A stretch of DNA of 64,000 nt from Streptomyces sp. DG2A-72 (GCF_030499575.1 NZ_JASTLC010000001.1:6100001-6164000), one strand, 5' to 3'. Positions 37,706 through 48,800 are shown, numbered from the stretch's first letter. Notes: generated by a model not told the origin, from the sequence alone. Made by a program: numbers and translations.

Positions 37706-38932
37706 TCAGTCCCTGGCCTCCGCCAGCAGCTTCTGGATCCGCGAGACACCCTCGACGAGATCCTCGTCACCCAGGGCATACGACAGCCGCAGATACCCCG
37801 GAGTGCCGAAGGCCTCGCCGGGTACGACCGCGACCTCGGCCTCCTCCAGGATCAGCGCGGCCAGCTCGACCGAGTCCTGCGGGCGCTTGCCGCGGATCTC
37901 CTTGCCGAGCAGACCCTTCACCGACGGGTACGCGTAGAAGGCGCCCTCCGGCTCCGGGCACACCACGCCGTCGATCTCGTTGAGCATCCGCACGATCGTC
38001 CTGCGGCGCCGGTCGAAGGCCTCGCGCATCTTCGCGACCGCGTCCAGGTCGCCGGAGACCGCGGCCAGCGCCGCCACCTGGGCGACGTTCGACACGTTCG
38101 ACGTGGCGTGCGACTGGAGGTTCGTCGCCGCCTTCACCACGTCCTTCGGGCCGATGATCCAGCCCACCCGCCAGCCCGTCATGGCGTACGTCTTGGCCAC
38201 CCCGTTGACCACGATGCACTTGTCGCGCAGCTCGGGCAGCAGCGCGGGCAGCGACACGGACGCCGCGTCGCCGTACACCAGGTGCTCGTAGATCTCGTCC
38301 GTCATCACCCACAGGCCGTGCTCCGCGGCCCAGCGGCCGATCGCCTCGGTGTCCTGCTCGCTGTAGACCGCGCCGGTCGGGTTCGACGGGGAGACGAAGA
38401 GCACGACCTTCGTCTTCTCCGTGCGCGCCGCCTCCAGCTGCTCCACGCTCACCCGGTAGCCGGTCGTCTCGTCCGCGACGACGTCCACCGGCACACCGCC
38501 GGCCAGCCGGATCGACTCCGGGTACGTCGTCCAGTACGGCGCCGGGACGATGACCTCGTCACCCGGGTCGAGGATCGCGGCGAAGGCCTCGTAGATCGCC
38601 TGCTTGCCGCCGTTGGTGACCAGGATCTGCGACGGGTCGACCTCGTAGCCGGAGTCGCGCAGCGTCTTCGCGGCGATCGCGGCCTTCAGCTCGGGGAGGC
38701 CACCCGCGGGCGTGTAGCGGTGGTACTTCGGGTTCTTGCAGGCCTCGATCGCGGCCTCGACGATGTAGTCCGGGGTCGGGAAGTCGGGCTCGCCCGCGCC
38801 GAAGCCGATCACCGGACGCCCGGCGGCCTTGAGGGCCTTGGCCTTGGCGTCCACGGCGAGGGTGGCGGACTCGGAGATCGCGCCGACTCGGGCGGAGACC
38901 CGGCGCTCGGTGGGAGGGGTTGCAGCGCTCAT
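37706..38932 (-). CDS. aspC: Pyridoxal-phosphate aspartate aminotransferase (class I)
   Basis: Transfers amino groups between aspartate (or related amino acids) and 2-oxoglutarate; 408 residues. Motifs: [31 protein letters not shown] (Asn of the PLP ring), [12 protein letters not shown] (Asp/Tyr), and the PLP lysine in [19 protein letters not shown]. Fold type I, subgroup I-gamma, as in the thermophilic AspC. The ATG at 38932 precedes the family start [18 protein letters not shown]. It sits just before tRNA-Trp and secE, as in other Streptomyces. Confidence 0.94.
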   Translation of the reverse strand: MSAATPPTERRVSARVGAISESATLAVDAKAKALKAAGRPVIGFGAGEPDFPTPDYIVEAAIEACKNPKYHRYTPAGGLPELKAAIAAKTLRDSGYEVDPSQILVTNGGKQAIYEAFAAILDPGDEVIVPAPYWTTYPESIRLAGGVPVDVVADETTGYRVSVEQLEAARTEKTKVVLFVSPSNPTGAVYSEQDTEAIGRWAAEHGLWVMTDEIYEHLVYGDAASVSLPALLPELRDKCIVVNGVAKTYAMTGWRVGWIIGPKDVVKAATNLQSHATSNVSNVAQVAALAAVSGDLDAVAKMREAFDRRRRTIVRMLNEIDGVVCPEPEGAFYAYPSVKGLLGKEIRGKRPQDSVELAALILEEAEVAVVPGEAFGTPGYLRLSYALGDEDLVEGVSRIQKLLAEARD

Positions 38933-39204
38933 GGGCCCCATCGTTTCAGACCGGAAACCTGCCCGGCACGCGGGTTTCACGGACTGAACAACACCGGGCC
39001 GCTCGCTGAACAAGCGTCCGGAACCGGCCCGCGGCCAGGGTGATCTTCGGCCATGCCGTCACTTACAAAGCCCCTACGGGCACTTTCTGTTCGACGCCCG
39101 GCCGCAGAACACGTACACTCTCACCTCGTTGGCCTCATACGGGCCGCGCTCACCCGGTGCACACCGAGCATCCGGGCGGATGCGGTACGTTTGGGGAGAA
39201 CCAA

Positions 39205-39277
39205 AGGGTCGTAGCTCAATTGGTAGAGCACTGGTCTCCAAAACCAGCGGTTGGGGGTTCAAGTCCCTCCGGCCCTG
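39205..39277 (+). tRNA. tRNA-Trp (CCA)
   Basis: Acceptor AGGGTCG pairs with CGGCCCT (one wobble); anticodon CCA in CTGGT-CTCCAAA-ACCAG; T arm GGGGGTTCAAGTCCCTC. No encoded CCA. Conserved position before secE. Confidence 0.97.
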
Positions 39278-39385
39278 CTACACACACCTTCGCCAGGATG
39301 TGTGCGCATGTACGTACAGCAGCAATGCGCCGTGCGGCTCAGACCGGGCGCGGCACGGCCACGACCCGGAATCAGGTGAGGACGA

Positions 39386-39664
39386 ATGACGGACGCCGTG
39401 GGCTCCATCGACACGCCTGATGCCCAGGACGAGACGCCGAAGCAGGGCCGCAAGGGCGGCAAGCGCGCAAAGAAGGGCCCGCTGAAGCGGCTCGCGCTCT
39501 TCTACCGCCAGATCGTCGCGGAACTCCGCAAGGTCGTCTGGCCCTCGCGCAACCAGCTGACGACGTACACGACCGTCGTGATCATCTTCGTCGTCATCAT
39601 GATCGGTCTGGTGACTGTGATTGACTTCGGACTAGACAAGGCCGCCAAGTACGTCTTCGGCTGA
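39386..39664 (+). CDS. secE: Preprotein translocase subunit SecE
   Basis: Single-span subunit of the Sec translocon, 92 residues. A charged Lys-rich N-terminus (to about 45) leads into [20 protein letters not shown] and a membrane helix [20 protein letters not shown]. All family landmarks are present. ATG with GTGAGGACGA upstream. First gene of the secE-nusG pair, 77 bases before nusG. Confidence 0.96.
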   Translation: MTDAVGSIDTPDAQDETPKQGRKGGKRAKKGPLKRLALFYRQIVAELRKVVWPSRNQLTTYTTVVIIFVVIMIGLVTVIDFGLDKAAKYVFG

Positions 39665-39741
39665 GCCGAAAGCGAAGGGCGCCGTACCCGGCGCCCCTAT
39701 TCGCGCGTTCCACCCCATGTATCCAGGAAGAAGCAGCCACC

Positions 39742-40581
39742 GTGTCTGACCCGAACGTGAACGACGCCATCGAGCCGGTCGAGTCCGTGGAAGACGAGCT
39801 CGAGATCGTCGAGGGTGCCGACGACGACCTGGACGAGGTCGAGGCTGCCGACACCGCCGAGGGTGAGCCCGCCGAGGAAGCCGCCGTGCACGTCGAGGAC
39901 GAGACGGACGAGGCCGAGGCGAGCGAGGAAGAGGCGACCGAGGAAGAGGAGCCGGCCGAGCCGGTCGACCCCGTCGCCGCCCTGCGCGAGGAACTGCGCA
40001 CGCTGCCCGGCGAGTGGTACGTCATCCACACCTACGCCGGCTACGAGAACCGCGTGAAGACCAACCTGGAGCAGCGCGCCGTCTCGCTGAACGTCGAGGA
40101 CTACATCTTCCAGGCAGAGGTGCCGCAGGAAGAGGTCGTCCAGATCAAGAACGGCGACCGCAAGACGATCAAGCAGAACAAGCTCCCGGGCTACGTCCTC
40201 GTCCGCATGGACCTGACGAACGAGTCCTGGGGCGTCGTCCGCAACACCCCCGGCGTCACCGGCTTCGTGGGCAACGCCTACGACCCGTACCCGCTGACCC
40301 TGGACGAGATCGTCAAGATGCTCGCCCCCGAGGCCGAGGAGAAGGCCGCCCGCGAGGCCGCCGAGGCCGAGGGCAAGCCCGCCCCGCAGCGCAAGGTCGA
40401 GGTCCAGGTGCTGGACTTCGAGGTCGGCGACTCGGTCACCGTCACCGACGGCCCGTTCGCCACGCTGCAGGCCACCATCAACGAGATCAACGCCGACTCG
40501 AAGAAGGTCAAGGGCCTCGTGGAGATCTTCGGCCGGGAGACGCCGGTCGAGCTGTCCTTCGACCAGATCCAGAAGAACTAG
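39742..40581 (+). CDS. nusG: Transcription termination/antitermination protein NusG
   Basis: RNA-polymerase-binding elongation factor, 279 residues. The first 75 residues are a very acidic Glu/Asp-rich extension, usual in actinobacteria. The NGN domain starts about residue 90 ([20 protein letters not shown]) and the KOW domain ends the protein ([18 protein letters not shown], then [19 protein letters not shown]). GTG start. A terminator/attenuator follows before rplK. Confidence 0.96.
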   Translation: MSDPNVNDAIEPVESVEDELEIVEGADDDLDEVEAADTAEGEPAEEAAVHVEDETDEAEASEEEATEEEEPAEPVDPVAALREELRTLPGEWYVIHTYAGYENRVKTNLEQRAVSLNVEDYIFQAEVPQEEVVQIKNGDRKTIKQNKLPGYVLVRMDLTNESWGVVRNTPGVTGFVGNAYDPYPLTLDEIVKMLAPEAEEKAAREAAEAEGKPAPQRKVEVQVLDFEVGDSVTVTDGPFATLQATINEINADSKKVKGLVEIFGRETPVELSFDQIQKN

Positions 40582-40607
40582 CACCTTCTGGACGTACGCC
40601 TTCCGAA

Positions 40608-40652
40608 CAGGTCAGACAGGCTGCTGAAGCCGGTCTGACCTGCTCGGTTTTT
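40608..40652 (+). terminator. Hairpin terminator between nusG and rplK
   Basis: CAGGTCAGAC (40608-40617) pairs exactly with GTCTGACCTG (40633-40642); a short T-run (40648-40652) follows. One of the few classical T-tailed terminators here. Confidence 0.75.
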
Positions 40653-40678
40653 GGCCGCGCAGGGATACCCGTTATCGT
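40651..40678 (+). promoter_or_regulatory. Candidate rplKA promoter
   Basis: TTGGCC (40651-40656), 16-bp spacer, TATCGT (40673-40678), about 70 bases before rplK and just after the nusG terminator. Confidence 0.4.
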
Positions 40679-40748
40679 TGTGCGGTATGCCTCCATCCGG
40701 ATGATCGGGTGGCAGGCGATCACCTCTCACTAGGACCCGGAGAGAGCA

Positions 40749-41183
40749 ATGCCTCCCAAGAAGAAGAAGGTCACGGGGCTCATCAAGCTCCAGATCCAGG
40801 CCGGTGCCGCCAACCCGGCGCCGCCGGTCGGCCCCGCGCTGGGTCAGCACGGCGTGAACATCATGGAGTTCTGCAAGGCCTACAACGCCGCGACCGAGTC
40901 GCAGCGTGGCTGGGTCATCCCGGTGGAGATCACGGTCTACGAGGACCGCTCCTTCACCTTCGTGACCAAGACGCCGCCGGCCGCCAAGATGATCCTCAAG
41001 GCCGCGGGCGTGGAGAAGGGCTCCGGCGAGCCGCACAAGACCAAGGTCGCCAAGATCACCGAGGCGCAGGTCCGCGAGATCGCCACCACGAAGATGCCCG
41101 ACCTCAACGCCAACGACATCGACGCCGCCGCGAAGATCATCGCCGGTACCGCCCGTTCCATGGGCATCACGGTCGAGGGCTGA
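40749..41183 (+). CDS. rplK: 50S ribosomal protein L11
   Basis: Protein of the GTPase-associated centre and target region of thiostrepton-type antibiotics; 144 residues. It reads [20 protein letters not shown] and then [20 protein letters not shown]. The thiopeptide-contact prolines are present, so no resistance change is visible. ATG with GGAGAG upstream. First gene of the L11 operon with rplA. Confidence 0.97.
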
Positions 41184-41260
41184 ACCCCAACCTCCAGCAG
41201 CAGAAGTGGCGGGGCCTGCTCGGCCCGGACCACGACTCCTAAGAATCCCCAGGAGCAGTA

Positions 41261-41986
41261 GTGAGCAAGCGCAGCAAGTCTCTCCGCGCTGCGGACGCCA
41301 AGATCGACCGGGAGAAGCTCTACGCCCCGCTCGAGGCCGTCCGTCTCGCCAAGGAGACCTCCACGACCAAGTTCGACGGCACCGTCGAGGTCGCCTTCCG
41401 TCTGGGTGTCGACCCGCGCAAGGCCGACCAGATGGTCCGTGGCACCGTGAACCTCCCGCACGGCACCGGTAAGACCGCCCGGGTCCTGGTCTTCGCGACC
41501 GGCGACCGTGCCGAGGCCGCGCGTGCCGCGGGCGCCGACATCGTCGGCGCCGACGAACTGATCGACGAGGTGTCGAAGGGCCGTCTGGACTTCGACGCCG
41601 TCGTCGCCACCCCGGACCTCATGGGCAAGGTCGGCCGCCTCGGCCGTGTCCTCGGCCCGCGTGGTCTGATGCCGAACCCGAAGACCGGCACCGTGACCCC
41701 GGACGTGGCCAAGGCCGTGACCGAGATCAAGGGCGGCAAGATCGAGTTCCGCGTCGACAAGCACTCGAACCTGCACTTCATCATCGGCAAGTCGTCCTTC
41801 GACGACACCAAGCTGGTGGAGAACTACGGCGCCGCGCTGGAGGAGATCCTCCGTCTGAAGCCGTCCGCCGCCAAGGGTCGCTACATCAAGAAGGCCGCCA
41901 TCACCACCACGATGGGCCCCGGCATCCCGGTCGACCCGAACCGCACCCGCAACCTCCTCGTCGAGGAGGACCCGGCCGCGGTCTGA
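41261..41986 (+). CDS. rplA: 50S ribosomal protein L1
   Basis: Binds 23S rRNA at the L1 stalk and represses its own operon; 241 residues. GTG start after CAGGAGCAGTA. Recognisable core: [40 protein letters not shown] and VTPDVAKAV. Followed by a strong terminator, then by lipoprotein genes before rplJ, which is an actinobacterial insertion. Confidence 0.97.
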   Translation: MSKRSKSLRAADAKIDREKLYAPLEAVRLAKETSTTKFDGTVEVAFRLGVDPRKADQMVRGTVNLPHGTGKTARVLVFATGDRAEAARAAGADIVGADELIDEVSKGRLDFDAVVATPDLMGKVGRLGRVLGPRGLMPNPKTGTVTPDVAKAVTEIKGGKIEFRVDKHSNLHFIIGKSSFDDTKLVENYGAALEEILRLKPSAAKGRYIKKAAITTTMGPGIPVDPNRTRNLLVEEDPAAV

Positions 41987-42012
41987 GCCCCACCGGCTCG
42001 CTGACGTCCGGC

Positions 42013-42055
42013 GACGGGCCCCACACCTTCCGAGGTGCGGGGCCCGTCCCCTTTT
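42013..42055 (+). terminator. Hairpin terminator after rplA
   Basis: Sixteen-base arms 42013-42028 and 42033-42048 with one mismatch and a TCCG loop, followed by CCCTTTT. Confidence 0.9.
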
Positions 42056-42107
42056 CGCGCTCCGCTGGGTTAGCGTGCGAGCAGGGCAACGCACGGGGGT
42101 GGAACGC

Positions 42108-42956
42108 ATGAAGAGGACTACGGCACACTGCCTGGCCCTCACGATCGCGCTGACGGCAGCGGCCGGCTGCACCTCCTCCGACGGCCCCGACGAGGACGAC
42201 GGGGACCGGCGCAAGCCGCCCCGCGCCCTCCTCGCCGCCCTGCGCTCCGTGGAACGCTCCACCGACGGCGCCGACTCGGCCAAGGTGGAGTCCACCACCG
42301 TCATGGGCACTGAACTGTCCCTCGAAGCCGACGGCGCCCTCGGCTGGGGCGACGGCCTCACCGGCACCCTGACCATCACCTACACCGGCGGCACCACGGC
42401 CGAGACCATGCGCGACCTCGGCGTCACATCGATGGAGGCCCGCTATCTCCCCGATGCCTACTACGCCCGGATGGGCGACACGTTCGCCGAGCAGACCGGC
42501 GGCAAGCACTGGATCCGGTACGCCTACGACGATCTGGACGACCTCGGCGGCGGCGCGGCCGCGAACTTCGCGGACCAGATGCGCAGCGCCGCTCCCAACC
42601 AGTCGGTGAAGCTTCTGCTCGCCTCCGCGGACGTACACAAGATCGGCGAGGAGAAGGTGCGCGGCAAACACACCACGCACTACTCCGGCACGGTCGCCGT
42701 GGGCGACCTCGCCGACGCCGAGTTGAAGGAGCTGCTGCAGCAGGCAGGCGTCACCACCCAGACCGTCGACATCTGGGTCGACGACCAGGACCTGCTGATC
42801 AAGAAGACCGAGCAGGGCCGACTGGCGACCGGCCACCTCACCCAGACCGCGTACTACAGCGACTACGGCGTTCAGGTCACCGCCGCCGAGCCGCCGGCCT
42901 CCGACACCGAGGACTTCAGGGAACTACTGAAGAAACAGGGCGGCAGCGCCTCCTGA
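42108..42956 (+). CDS. Exported lipoprotein (LppX/LprG-like fold), copy 1
   Basis: 282 residues. Signal peptide MKRTTAHCLALTIALTAAAG with the lipobox LTAAAGC, so Cys23-area lipidation is expected. The mature part has an acidic linker and repeated strand patterns like the LppX_LprAFG superfamily: VESTTVMGTELSLEADGALG and TVDIWVDDQDLLIKKTEQGR. In mycobacteria that superfamily carries lipids. GGGGGTGG lies before the ATG. A paralogue follows immediately. Function unproven. Confidence 0.85.
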   Translation: MKRTTAHCLALTIALTAAAGCTSSDGPDEDDGDRRKPPRALLAALRSVERSTDGADSAKVESTTVMGTELSLEADGALGWGDGLTGTLTITYTGGTTAETMRDLGVTSMEARYLPDAYYARMGDTFAEQTGGKHWIRYAYDDLDDLGGGAAANFADQMRSAAPNQSVKLLLASADVHKIGEEKVRGKHTTHYSGTVAVGDLADAELKELLQQAGVTTQTVDIWVDDQDLLIKKTEQGRLATGHLTQTAYYSDYGVQVTAAEPPASDTEDFRELLKKQGGSAS

Positions 42957-43043
42957 ACCCCAGGGAATTCAGCGGCCCCCTCAAGCCCGTTGGGATACGC
43001 TCGCGAGCCTGTGAATCGGCCGTGTGTTCCTTGGGGGGAATCG

Positions 43044-43898
43044 ATGAAGACTGCTGTACGCCGTTCCGTACGACGCCGGGCGACGGGCACCGGACTTGCC
43101 GCGCTGCTGCTCGCGGGGGGTGCCGTCGGCTGTGGCACCGAGCAATCGCCGGACATGACGCCGGTGGCCGCTGTCGCCAAGGCCGCCGAGAAGACGGAGG
43201 AGATCACCTCCCTGAGCTATCGGATGCGCGGCGAGGTACCGGGCGATGGCCGGGTCGAGGCCGAGGCCGCGATGCGCATGGAGCCGATGGCGATGAGCAT
43301 GAGGATACGGATGCCCGACGACCCCGAGATCAAGGGCGCGGTCGAGATGCGCATCATCGGCAAGGCGCTGTACATCGGCGGCGAGGCGACCGCCAAGCAG
43401 ATGGACGGCAAGAACTGGATGAAGCTCGACGCCTCCGAGTTGGGTGGCGGCGAGCATCGGCTGGGCGCCGACACGGCCGGTGTCGCCCAGGTCGAGCGGA
43501 ACCCGGCCGCCGAATCCGCCTTCCTCACCGGCGCCGACGACGTCACCGAGGTCGGCACCGAGACGATCGACGGGGTGAAGACCACCCACTACAAGGGCAC
43601 GATCACCCTCGACGACATGCGGGACAGCCTCAAGGACGAGGACAAGAAGACTCGCGAACGGCGCGAGAAGAGCCTCGAACAGTACGAGGACATGGGCGTC
43701 GACAAGCTCACCATGGACATGTGGGTCGACGGTGAGGACCACACCAAGCAGTTCCGCATGCGTGGCGACGCCGACAAGGGCACTCTCGACATGACCGTCA
43801 CCATCTCCGACCTCAACGAGCCGGTCACCGTCCAGGCCCCGCCCGCCAAGGACACCATGGACCTCGGCGAGATGATGAAGGAACTCGAGAAGGCCTGA
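43044..43898 (+). CDS. Exported lipoprotein (LppX/LprG-like fold), copy 2
   Basis: 284 residues. Basic start [20 protein letters not shown], hydrophobic LLLAGGAVG and lipobox Cys (AVGC). Body: [26 protein letters not shown]-type strands and [20 protein letters not shown], parallel to copy 1. Met content is unusual ([15 protein letters not shown]). It starts 87 bases after copy 1, so they may share a transcript. Probably a cell-envelope lipid or ligand carrier; not established. Confidence 0.85.
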   Translation: MKTAVRRSVRRRATGTGLAALLLAGGAVGCGTEQSPDMTPVAAVAKAAEKTEEITSLSYRMRGEVPGDGRVEAEAAMRMEPMAMSMRIRMPDDPEIKGAVEMRIIGKALYIGGEATAKQMDGKNWMKLDASELGGGEHRLGADTAGVAQVERNPAAESAFLTGADDVTEVGTETIDGVKTTHYKGTITLDDMRDSLKDEDKKTRERREKSLEQYEDMGVDKLTMDMWVDGEDHTKQFRMRGDADKGTLDMTVTISDLNEPVTVQAPPAKDTMDLGEMMKELEKA

Positions 43899-43940
43899 GC
43901 CTCGTACGAACCGGACGCCCTGAGCACCGTACGACCGGAT

Positions 43941-43970
43941 TTGCTTGTCGGCGATCCGGTCACGTACTCT
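43941..43970 (+). promoter_or_regulatory. Candidate rplJL promoter
   Basis: TTGCTT (43941-43946), 18-bp spacer, TACTCT (43965-43970). Expected start near 43977, giving a leader of about 230 bases before rplJ. Confidence 0.6.
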
Positions 43971-43976
43971 CCTACA

Positions 43977-44207
43977 GAAGCCAAAGACCGCTGGTCGTTG
44001 CCGTGCGCTCGCGAGAGGGTGCGGTGGCCGAAGGATCCGCTGAAAACCGCGGACGACCCGCGCAGGTGACTGTGGAAGTGCTCCTGGAGTGCCCGTGTCT
44101 CATGGGAATTCCGGTCGAGCTACGCCCCGTGCGCCTGCGCCGGGGCGTTTCGTCTACCCCAGCCCCTTCCGAGCGGTCCTCATCACCCGGAAGGAGGCCG
44201 ACGCTCT
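43977..44207 (+). promoter_or_regulatory. L10 leader of the rplJL operon with attenuator hairpin
   Basis: The position and size fit the autoregulatory L10 leader known in many bacteria, where L10(L7/L12)4 binds its own mRNA. The visible strong hairpin is ACGCCCCG (44122-44129) with CGGGGCGT (44141-44148), followed by TTCGTCT; it can act as terminator or attenuator. CGGAAGGAGG just before rplJ is the ribosome site. Binding site details were not folded. Confidence 0.6.
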
Positions 44208-44738
44208 ATGGCAAGGCCCGACAAGGCTGCCGCGGTAGCCGAGCTGACGGAGCAGTTCCGCAGCTCGAACGCCGCTGTGCTGACCGAGTACCGGGGTCTC
44301 ACCGTGGCGCAGCTCAAGACGCTGCGCCGTTCGCTCGGTGAGAACGCCCAGTACGCCGTGGTGAAGAACACGCTGACCAAGATTGCGGCCAACGAGGCCG
44401 GGATCACGACGCTCGACGACCTGTTCAACGGTCCGACGGCGGTCGCCTTCGTCACCGGTGACCCGGTGGAGTCGGCGAAGGGTCTTCGTGACTTCTCCAA
44501 GGACAACCCGAACCTCGTCATCAAGGGCGGTGTCCTTGACGGCAAGGTGCTGTCCGCCGACGAGATCAAGAAGCTTGCGGACCTCGAGTCCCGCGAGGTT
44601 CTGCTCGCCAAGCTGGCGGGCGCCCTGAAGGGCAAGCAGACGCAGGCTGCTCAGGTCTTCCAGGCGCTCCCGTCGAAGCTCGTCCGCACCGTGGACGCGC
44701 TTCGCGCCAAGCAGGACGAGCAGGGCGGTGCCGAGTAA
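44208..44738 (+). CDS. rplJ: 50S ribosomal protein L10
   Basis: Base of the L7/L12 stalk, 176 residues. It begins [20 protein letters not shown], then [19 protein letters not shown] and [13 protein letters not shown]. The C-terminal helix carries the L7/L12 dimer sites. ATG with AAGGAGG upstream. Partner rplL is 125 bases downstream with no terminator between. Confidence 0.97.
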   Translation: MARPDKAAAVAELTEQFRSSNAAVLTEYRGLTVAQLKTLRRSLGENAQYAVVKNTLTKIAANEAGITTLDDLFNGPTAVAFVTGDPVESAKGLRDFSKDNPNLVIKGGVLDGKVLSADEIKKLADLESREVLLAKLAGALKGKQTQAAQVFQALPSKLVRTVDALRAKQDEQGGAE

Positions 44739-44863
44739 TTCGGCTCGCGAAATGACCGCCGCCTGAGGCTCCGCGCCTTTGGGCAACGGTCGTAGCGGGC
44801 CGAACGTACGCCCGCCAGACATGTACACACGGCACCAGCCGAATTAGTGGAAGGAAAGCCATC

Positions 44864-45247
44864 GTGGCTCTCACCCAGGAAGAACTGCTCGCCGAGTTCG
44901 AGTCGATGACCCTGATCCAGCTCTCCGAGTTCGTGAAGGCGTTCGAGGAGAAGTTCGACGTCACCGCTGCCGCCGCCGCGGTTGCCGTCGCGGCCCCGGG
45001 CGCCCCGGGTGCCCCGGCCGAGGCCGCCGAGGAGAAGGACGAGTTCGACGTCATCCTCACCGGCGCCGGCGACAAGAAGATCCAGGTCATCAAGGTCGTG
45101 CGCGAGCTGACCTCCCTCGGCCTGAAGGAGGCCAAGGACCTGGTGGACGGCGCCCCGAAGCCCGTCCTCGAGAAGGTCGCCAAGGACGCCGCCGAGAAGG
45201 CCGCCGAGTCCCTCAAGGGCGCCGGCGCCTCCGTCGAGGTCAAGTAA
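44864..45247 (+). CDS. rplL: 50S ribosomal protein L7/L12
   Basis: Multi-copy stalk protein that recruits elongation factors; 127 residues. The N-terminal dimer domain ([20 protein letters not shown]) joins through an Ala/Pro hinge ([15 protein letters not shown]) to the factor-binding domain ([36 protein letters not shown]). GTG start after GGAAGGAAAG. A hairpin terminator lies 66 bases downstream. Confidence 0.97.
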   Translation: MALTQEELLAEFESMTLIQLSEFVKAFEEKFDVTAAAAAVAVAAPGAPGAPAEAAEEKDEFDVILTGAGDKKIQVIKVVRELTSLGLKEAKDLVDGAPKPVLEKVAKDAAEKAAESLKGAGASVEVK

Positions 45248-45312
45248 CACCTCACGGGTCCTCGAGGATCCGTTGCGAGGTGATACAGCCGTAGGGCTGT
45301 AACGCGAGCGCA

Positions 45313-45350
45313 CCGAAGAGCGATCATCCATCCGGGTGGTTGCTCTTCGG
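45313..45350 (+). terminator. Hairpin terminator after rplL
   Basis: CCGAAGAGC (45313-45321) pairs with GCTCTTCGG (45342-45350); inner pairing CATCC/GGTGG extends it. Marks the end of the rplJL unit. Confidence 0.7.
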
Positions 45351-45853
45351 CGTTCCCGGTGCCTGGTGGTGGCGGCCTTGCACCGGCGGAGGCGCGGAGT
45401 ATGGTGATCTTCGTCGTGTCTCCGGGCACCTCCGAAGCCGGCTGCAAGTGACGATGGCAGCACCCGGTTTGGGCAAGGGGGGCCTTGACGAACCGCACGC
45501 AGCGCGCAATTCTCAGGACGCGTCGTCACAACGATCCGGATCCGAGGCATGGATCGTCGACGAAGAGGGCAGTATCAACGTGCATTGAGGGCATGGGCTT
45601 GCGCAGGTGTCGAGAACAACGAGGGTCTCGAAAAACCCGCACTGGACATCAGTGTGCCAAGTGGCTACACTGACCCTTTGCGCTGCCTGTTAGCTGCCTC
45701 CTGCCCGTCACCAGGGGCATGCCCTCGCTTGAGCACCGACGATCAGAACGTCCCTGACCTGGCCTTTTGGCCAAATCAGGGAGTCCTGTCTCTGTGTGCA
45801 GGAGGGGGACCGGTACGCGCGTAGTGAGTCCGAGCCCTCGGAAGGACCCCCTC
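45351..45853 (+). promoter_or_regulatory. rpoB upstream region: promoter, long leader and hairpin
   Basis: No gene is supported in these 503 bases. The promoter is TGGACA (45643-45648), 17-bp spacer, TACACT (45666-45671), start near 45678. The leader of about 175 bases contains a hairpin (45751-45782): TCCCTGA/TCAGGGA outer and GGCC-TTTT-GGCC inner stems. This could modulate rpoB expression. Between 45351 and 45640 I see no clear signal. Confidence 0.65.
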
Positions 45854-48800
45854 TTGGCCGCCTCGCGCACTGCCTCGACCGCGAATACGAACAACGGCGC
45901 CAGCACCGCCCCGCTGCGCATCTCCTTTGCAAAGATCAAGGAGCCCCTCGAGGTTCCCAACCTGCTCGCGCTGCAGACCGAGAGCTTCGACTGGCTGCTC
46001 GGCAACACCGCCTGGCAGAGTCGGGTCGAGGCGGCTCTGGAGTCCGGTCAGGACGTCCCCACCAAGTCCGGTCTGGAGGAGATCTTCGAGGAGATCTCTC
46101 CGATCGAGGACTTTTCCGGGTCGATGTCGCTGACTTTCCGCGACCACCGTTTCGAGCCCCCGAAGAACAGCATCGACGAGTGCAAGGAGCGCGACTTCAC
46201 GTACGCCGCCCCGCTCTTCGTCACGGCTGAGTTCACCAACAACGAGACCGGCGAGATCAAGTCCCAGACCGTCTTCATGGGCGACTTCCCGCTCATGACG
46301 AACAAGGGCACCTTCGTCATCAACGGCACCGAGCGTGTCGTGGTGTCCCAGCTGGTCCGCTCGCCCGGTGTCTACTTCGACTCCTCCATCGACAAGACGT
46401 CCGACAAGGACATCTTCTCGGCCAAGATCATCCCGTCCCGGGGTGCCTGGCTGGAGATGGAGATCGACAAGCGCGACATGGTCGGTGTCCGCATCGACCG
46501 CAAGCGCAAGCAGTCCGTCACCGTTCTCCTGAAGGCTCTCGGCTGGACCACCGAGCAGATCCTGGAGGAGTTCGGCGAGTACGAATCCATGCGCGCCACC
46601 CTGGAGAAGGACCACACCCAGGGCCAGGACGACGCACTGCTCGACATCTACCGCAAGCTGCGTCCGGGCGAGCCCCCCACCCGCGAGGCCGCTCAGACAC
46701 TGCTCGAGAACCTCTACTTCAACCCGAAGCGCTACGACCTCGCCAAGGTCGGCCGCTACAAGGTGAACAAGAAGCTCGGCGCGGACGAGCCGCTGGACGC
46801 CGGTGTGCTCACCACCGACGACGTCATCGCCACCATCAAGTACCTGGTGAAGCTGCACGCCGGTGAGACCGAGACGGTCGGTGAGTCCGGTCGCTCGATC
46901 ATGGTCGAGACCGACGACATCGACCACTTCGGCAACCGTCGTATCCGCAGCGTCGGCGAACTGATCCAGAACCAGGTCCGTACGGGTCTCGCCCGTATGG
47001 AGCGCGTCGTGCGTGAGCGCATGACCACGCAGGACGTCGAGGCGATCACGCCGCAGACCCTGATCAACATCCGGCCGGTCGTCGCCTCCATCAAGGAGTT
47101 CTTCGGCACCAGCCAGCTGTCGCAGTTCATGGACCAGAACAACCCGCTGTCGGGGCTGACGCACAAGCGTCGTCTGAACGCCCTCGGCCCGGGTGGTCTC
47201 TCCCGTGAGCGGGCCGGCTTCGAGGTCCGTGACGTTCACCCGTCGCACTACGGCCGCATGTGCCCGATCGAGACGCCTGAAGGCCCGAACATCGGTCTGA
47301 TCGGCTCGCTCGCCTCCTACGGCCGGGTCAACGCGTTCGGCTTCATCGAGACGCCGTACCGCAAGGTCGTCGACGGTGTCGTCACCGACGACGTCGACTA
47401 CCTGACCGCCGACGAAGAGGACCGGTTCGTCATCGCGCAGGCCAACGCGCCGCTGACCGACGAGTTCCGGTTCGCCGAGGCCCGTGTGCTGGTCCGCCGG
47501 CGTGGCGGCGAGGTCGACTACGTCGCCGGTGACGACGTGGACTACATGGACGTCTCGCCGCGCCAGATGGTGTCGGTCGCGACCGCCATGATCCCGTTCC
47601 TGGAGCACGACGACGCCAACCGTGCCCTCATGGGCGCGAACATGATGCGTCAGGCCGTGCCGCTCATCAAGTCCGAGGCCCCGCTCGTCGGCACCGGCAT
47701 GGAGTACCGCTCCGCCGTCGACGCCGGTGACGTGGTCAAGGCCGAGAAGGCGGGTGTCGTCCAGGAGGTCTCCGCGGACTACATCACCACCGCCAACGAC
47801 GACGGCACGTACATCACGTACCGCCTGGCCAAGTTCGCCCGCTCCAACCAGGGCACCTCGGTCAACCAGAAGGTCATCGTCCACGAGGGCGACCGGATCA
47901 TCGAGGGCCAGGTCCTCGCCGACGGTCCGGCCACCCAGCAGGGCGAGATGGCGCTGGGCAAGAACCTGCTCGTGGCGTTCATGCCGTGGGAGGGTCACAA
48001 CTACGAGGACGCGATCATCCTGTCGCAGCGCCTCGTGCAGGACGACGTCCTCTCCTCGATCCACATCGAGGAGCACGAGGTCGACGCCCGTGACACCAAG
48101 CTCGGCCCCGAGGAGATCACCCGGGACATCCCGAACGTCTCCGAGGAGGTCCTCGCCGACCTCGACGAGCGCGGGATCATCCGCATCGGCGCCGAGGTCA
48201 TCGCCGGTGACATCCTCGTCGGCAAGGTCACGCCCAAGGGTGAGACCGAGCTGACGCCGGAGGAGCGCCTGCTGCGCGCGATCTTCGGTGAGAAGGCCCG
48301 TGAGGTCCGTGACACCTCGCTGAAGGTGCCGCACGGCGAGACCGGCAAGGTCATCGGCGTCCGCGTCTTCGACCGTGAGGAGGGCGACGAGCTTCCCCCC
48401 GGTGTGAACCAGCTGGTGCGCGTGTACGTGGCGCAGAAGCGCAAGATCACCGACGGTGACAAGCTCGCCGGCCGGCACGGCAACAAGGGCGTCATCTCCA
48501 AGATCCTGCCGATCGAGGACATGCCGTTCCTGGAGGACGGCACCCCGGTCGACATCATCCTCAACCCGCTGGGTGTCCCGTCCCGAATGAACCCGGGACA
48601 GGTCCTGGAGATCCACCTCGGCTGGCTCGCCAGCCGCGGCTGGGACGTCTCCGGCCTCGCCGACGAGTGGGCGCAGCGCCTCCAGGCGATCGGCGCCGAC
48701 CAGGTCGACGCGGGCACGAACGTCGCGACCCCCGTCTTCGACGGTGCGCGTGAGGACGAGCTCGCCGGTCTGCTGCAGCACACCATCCCGAACCGCGACG

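Noticed and set aside
45340..45824. Short open frames between rplL and rpoB
   Set aside because: They overlap the promoter and leader hairpin, have no conserved motif and no good ribosome site.
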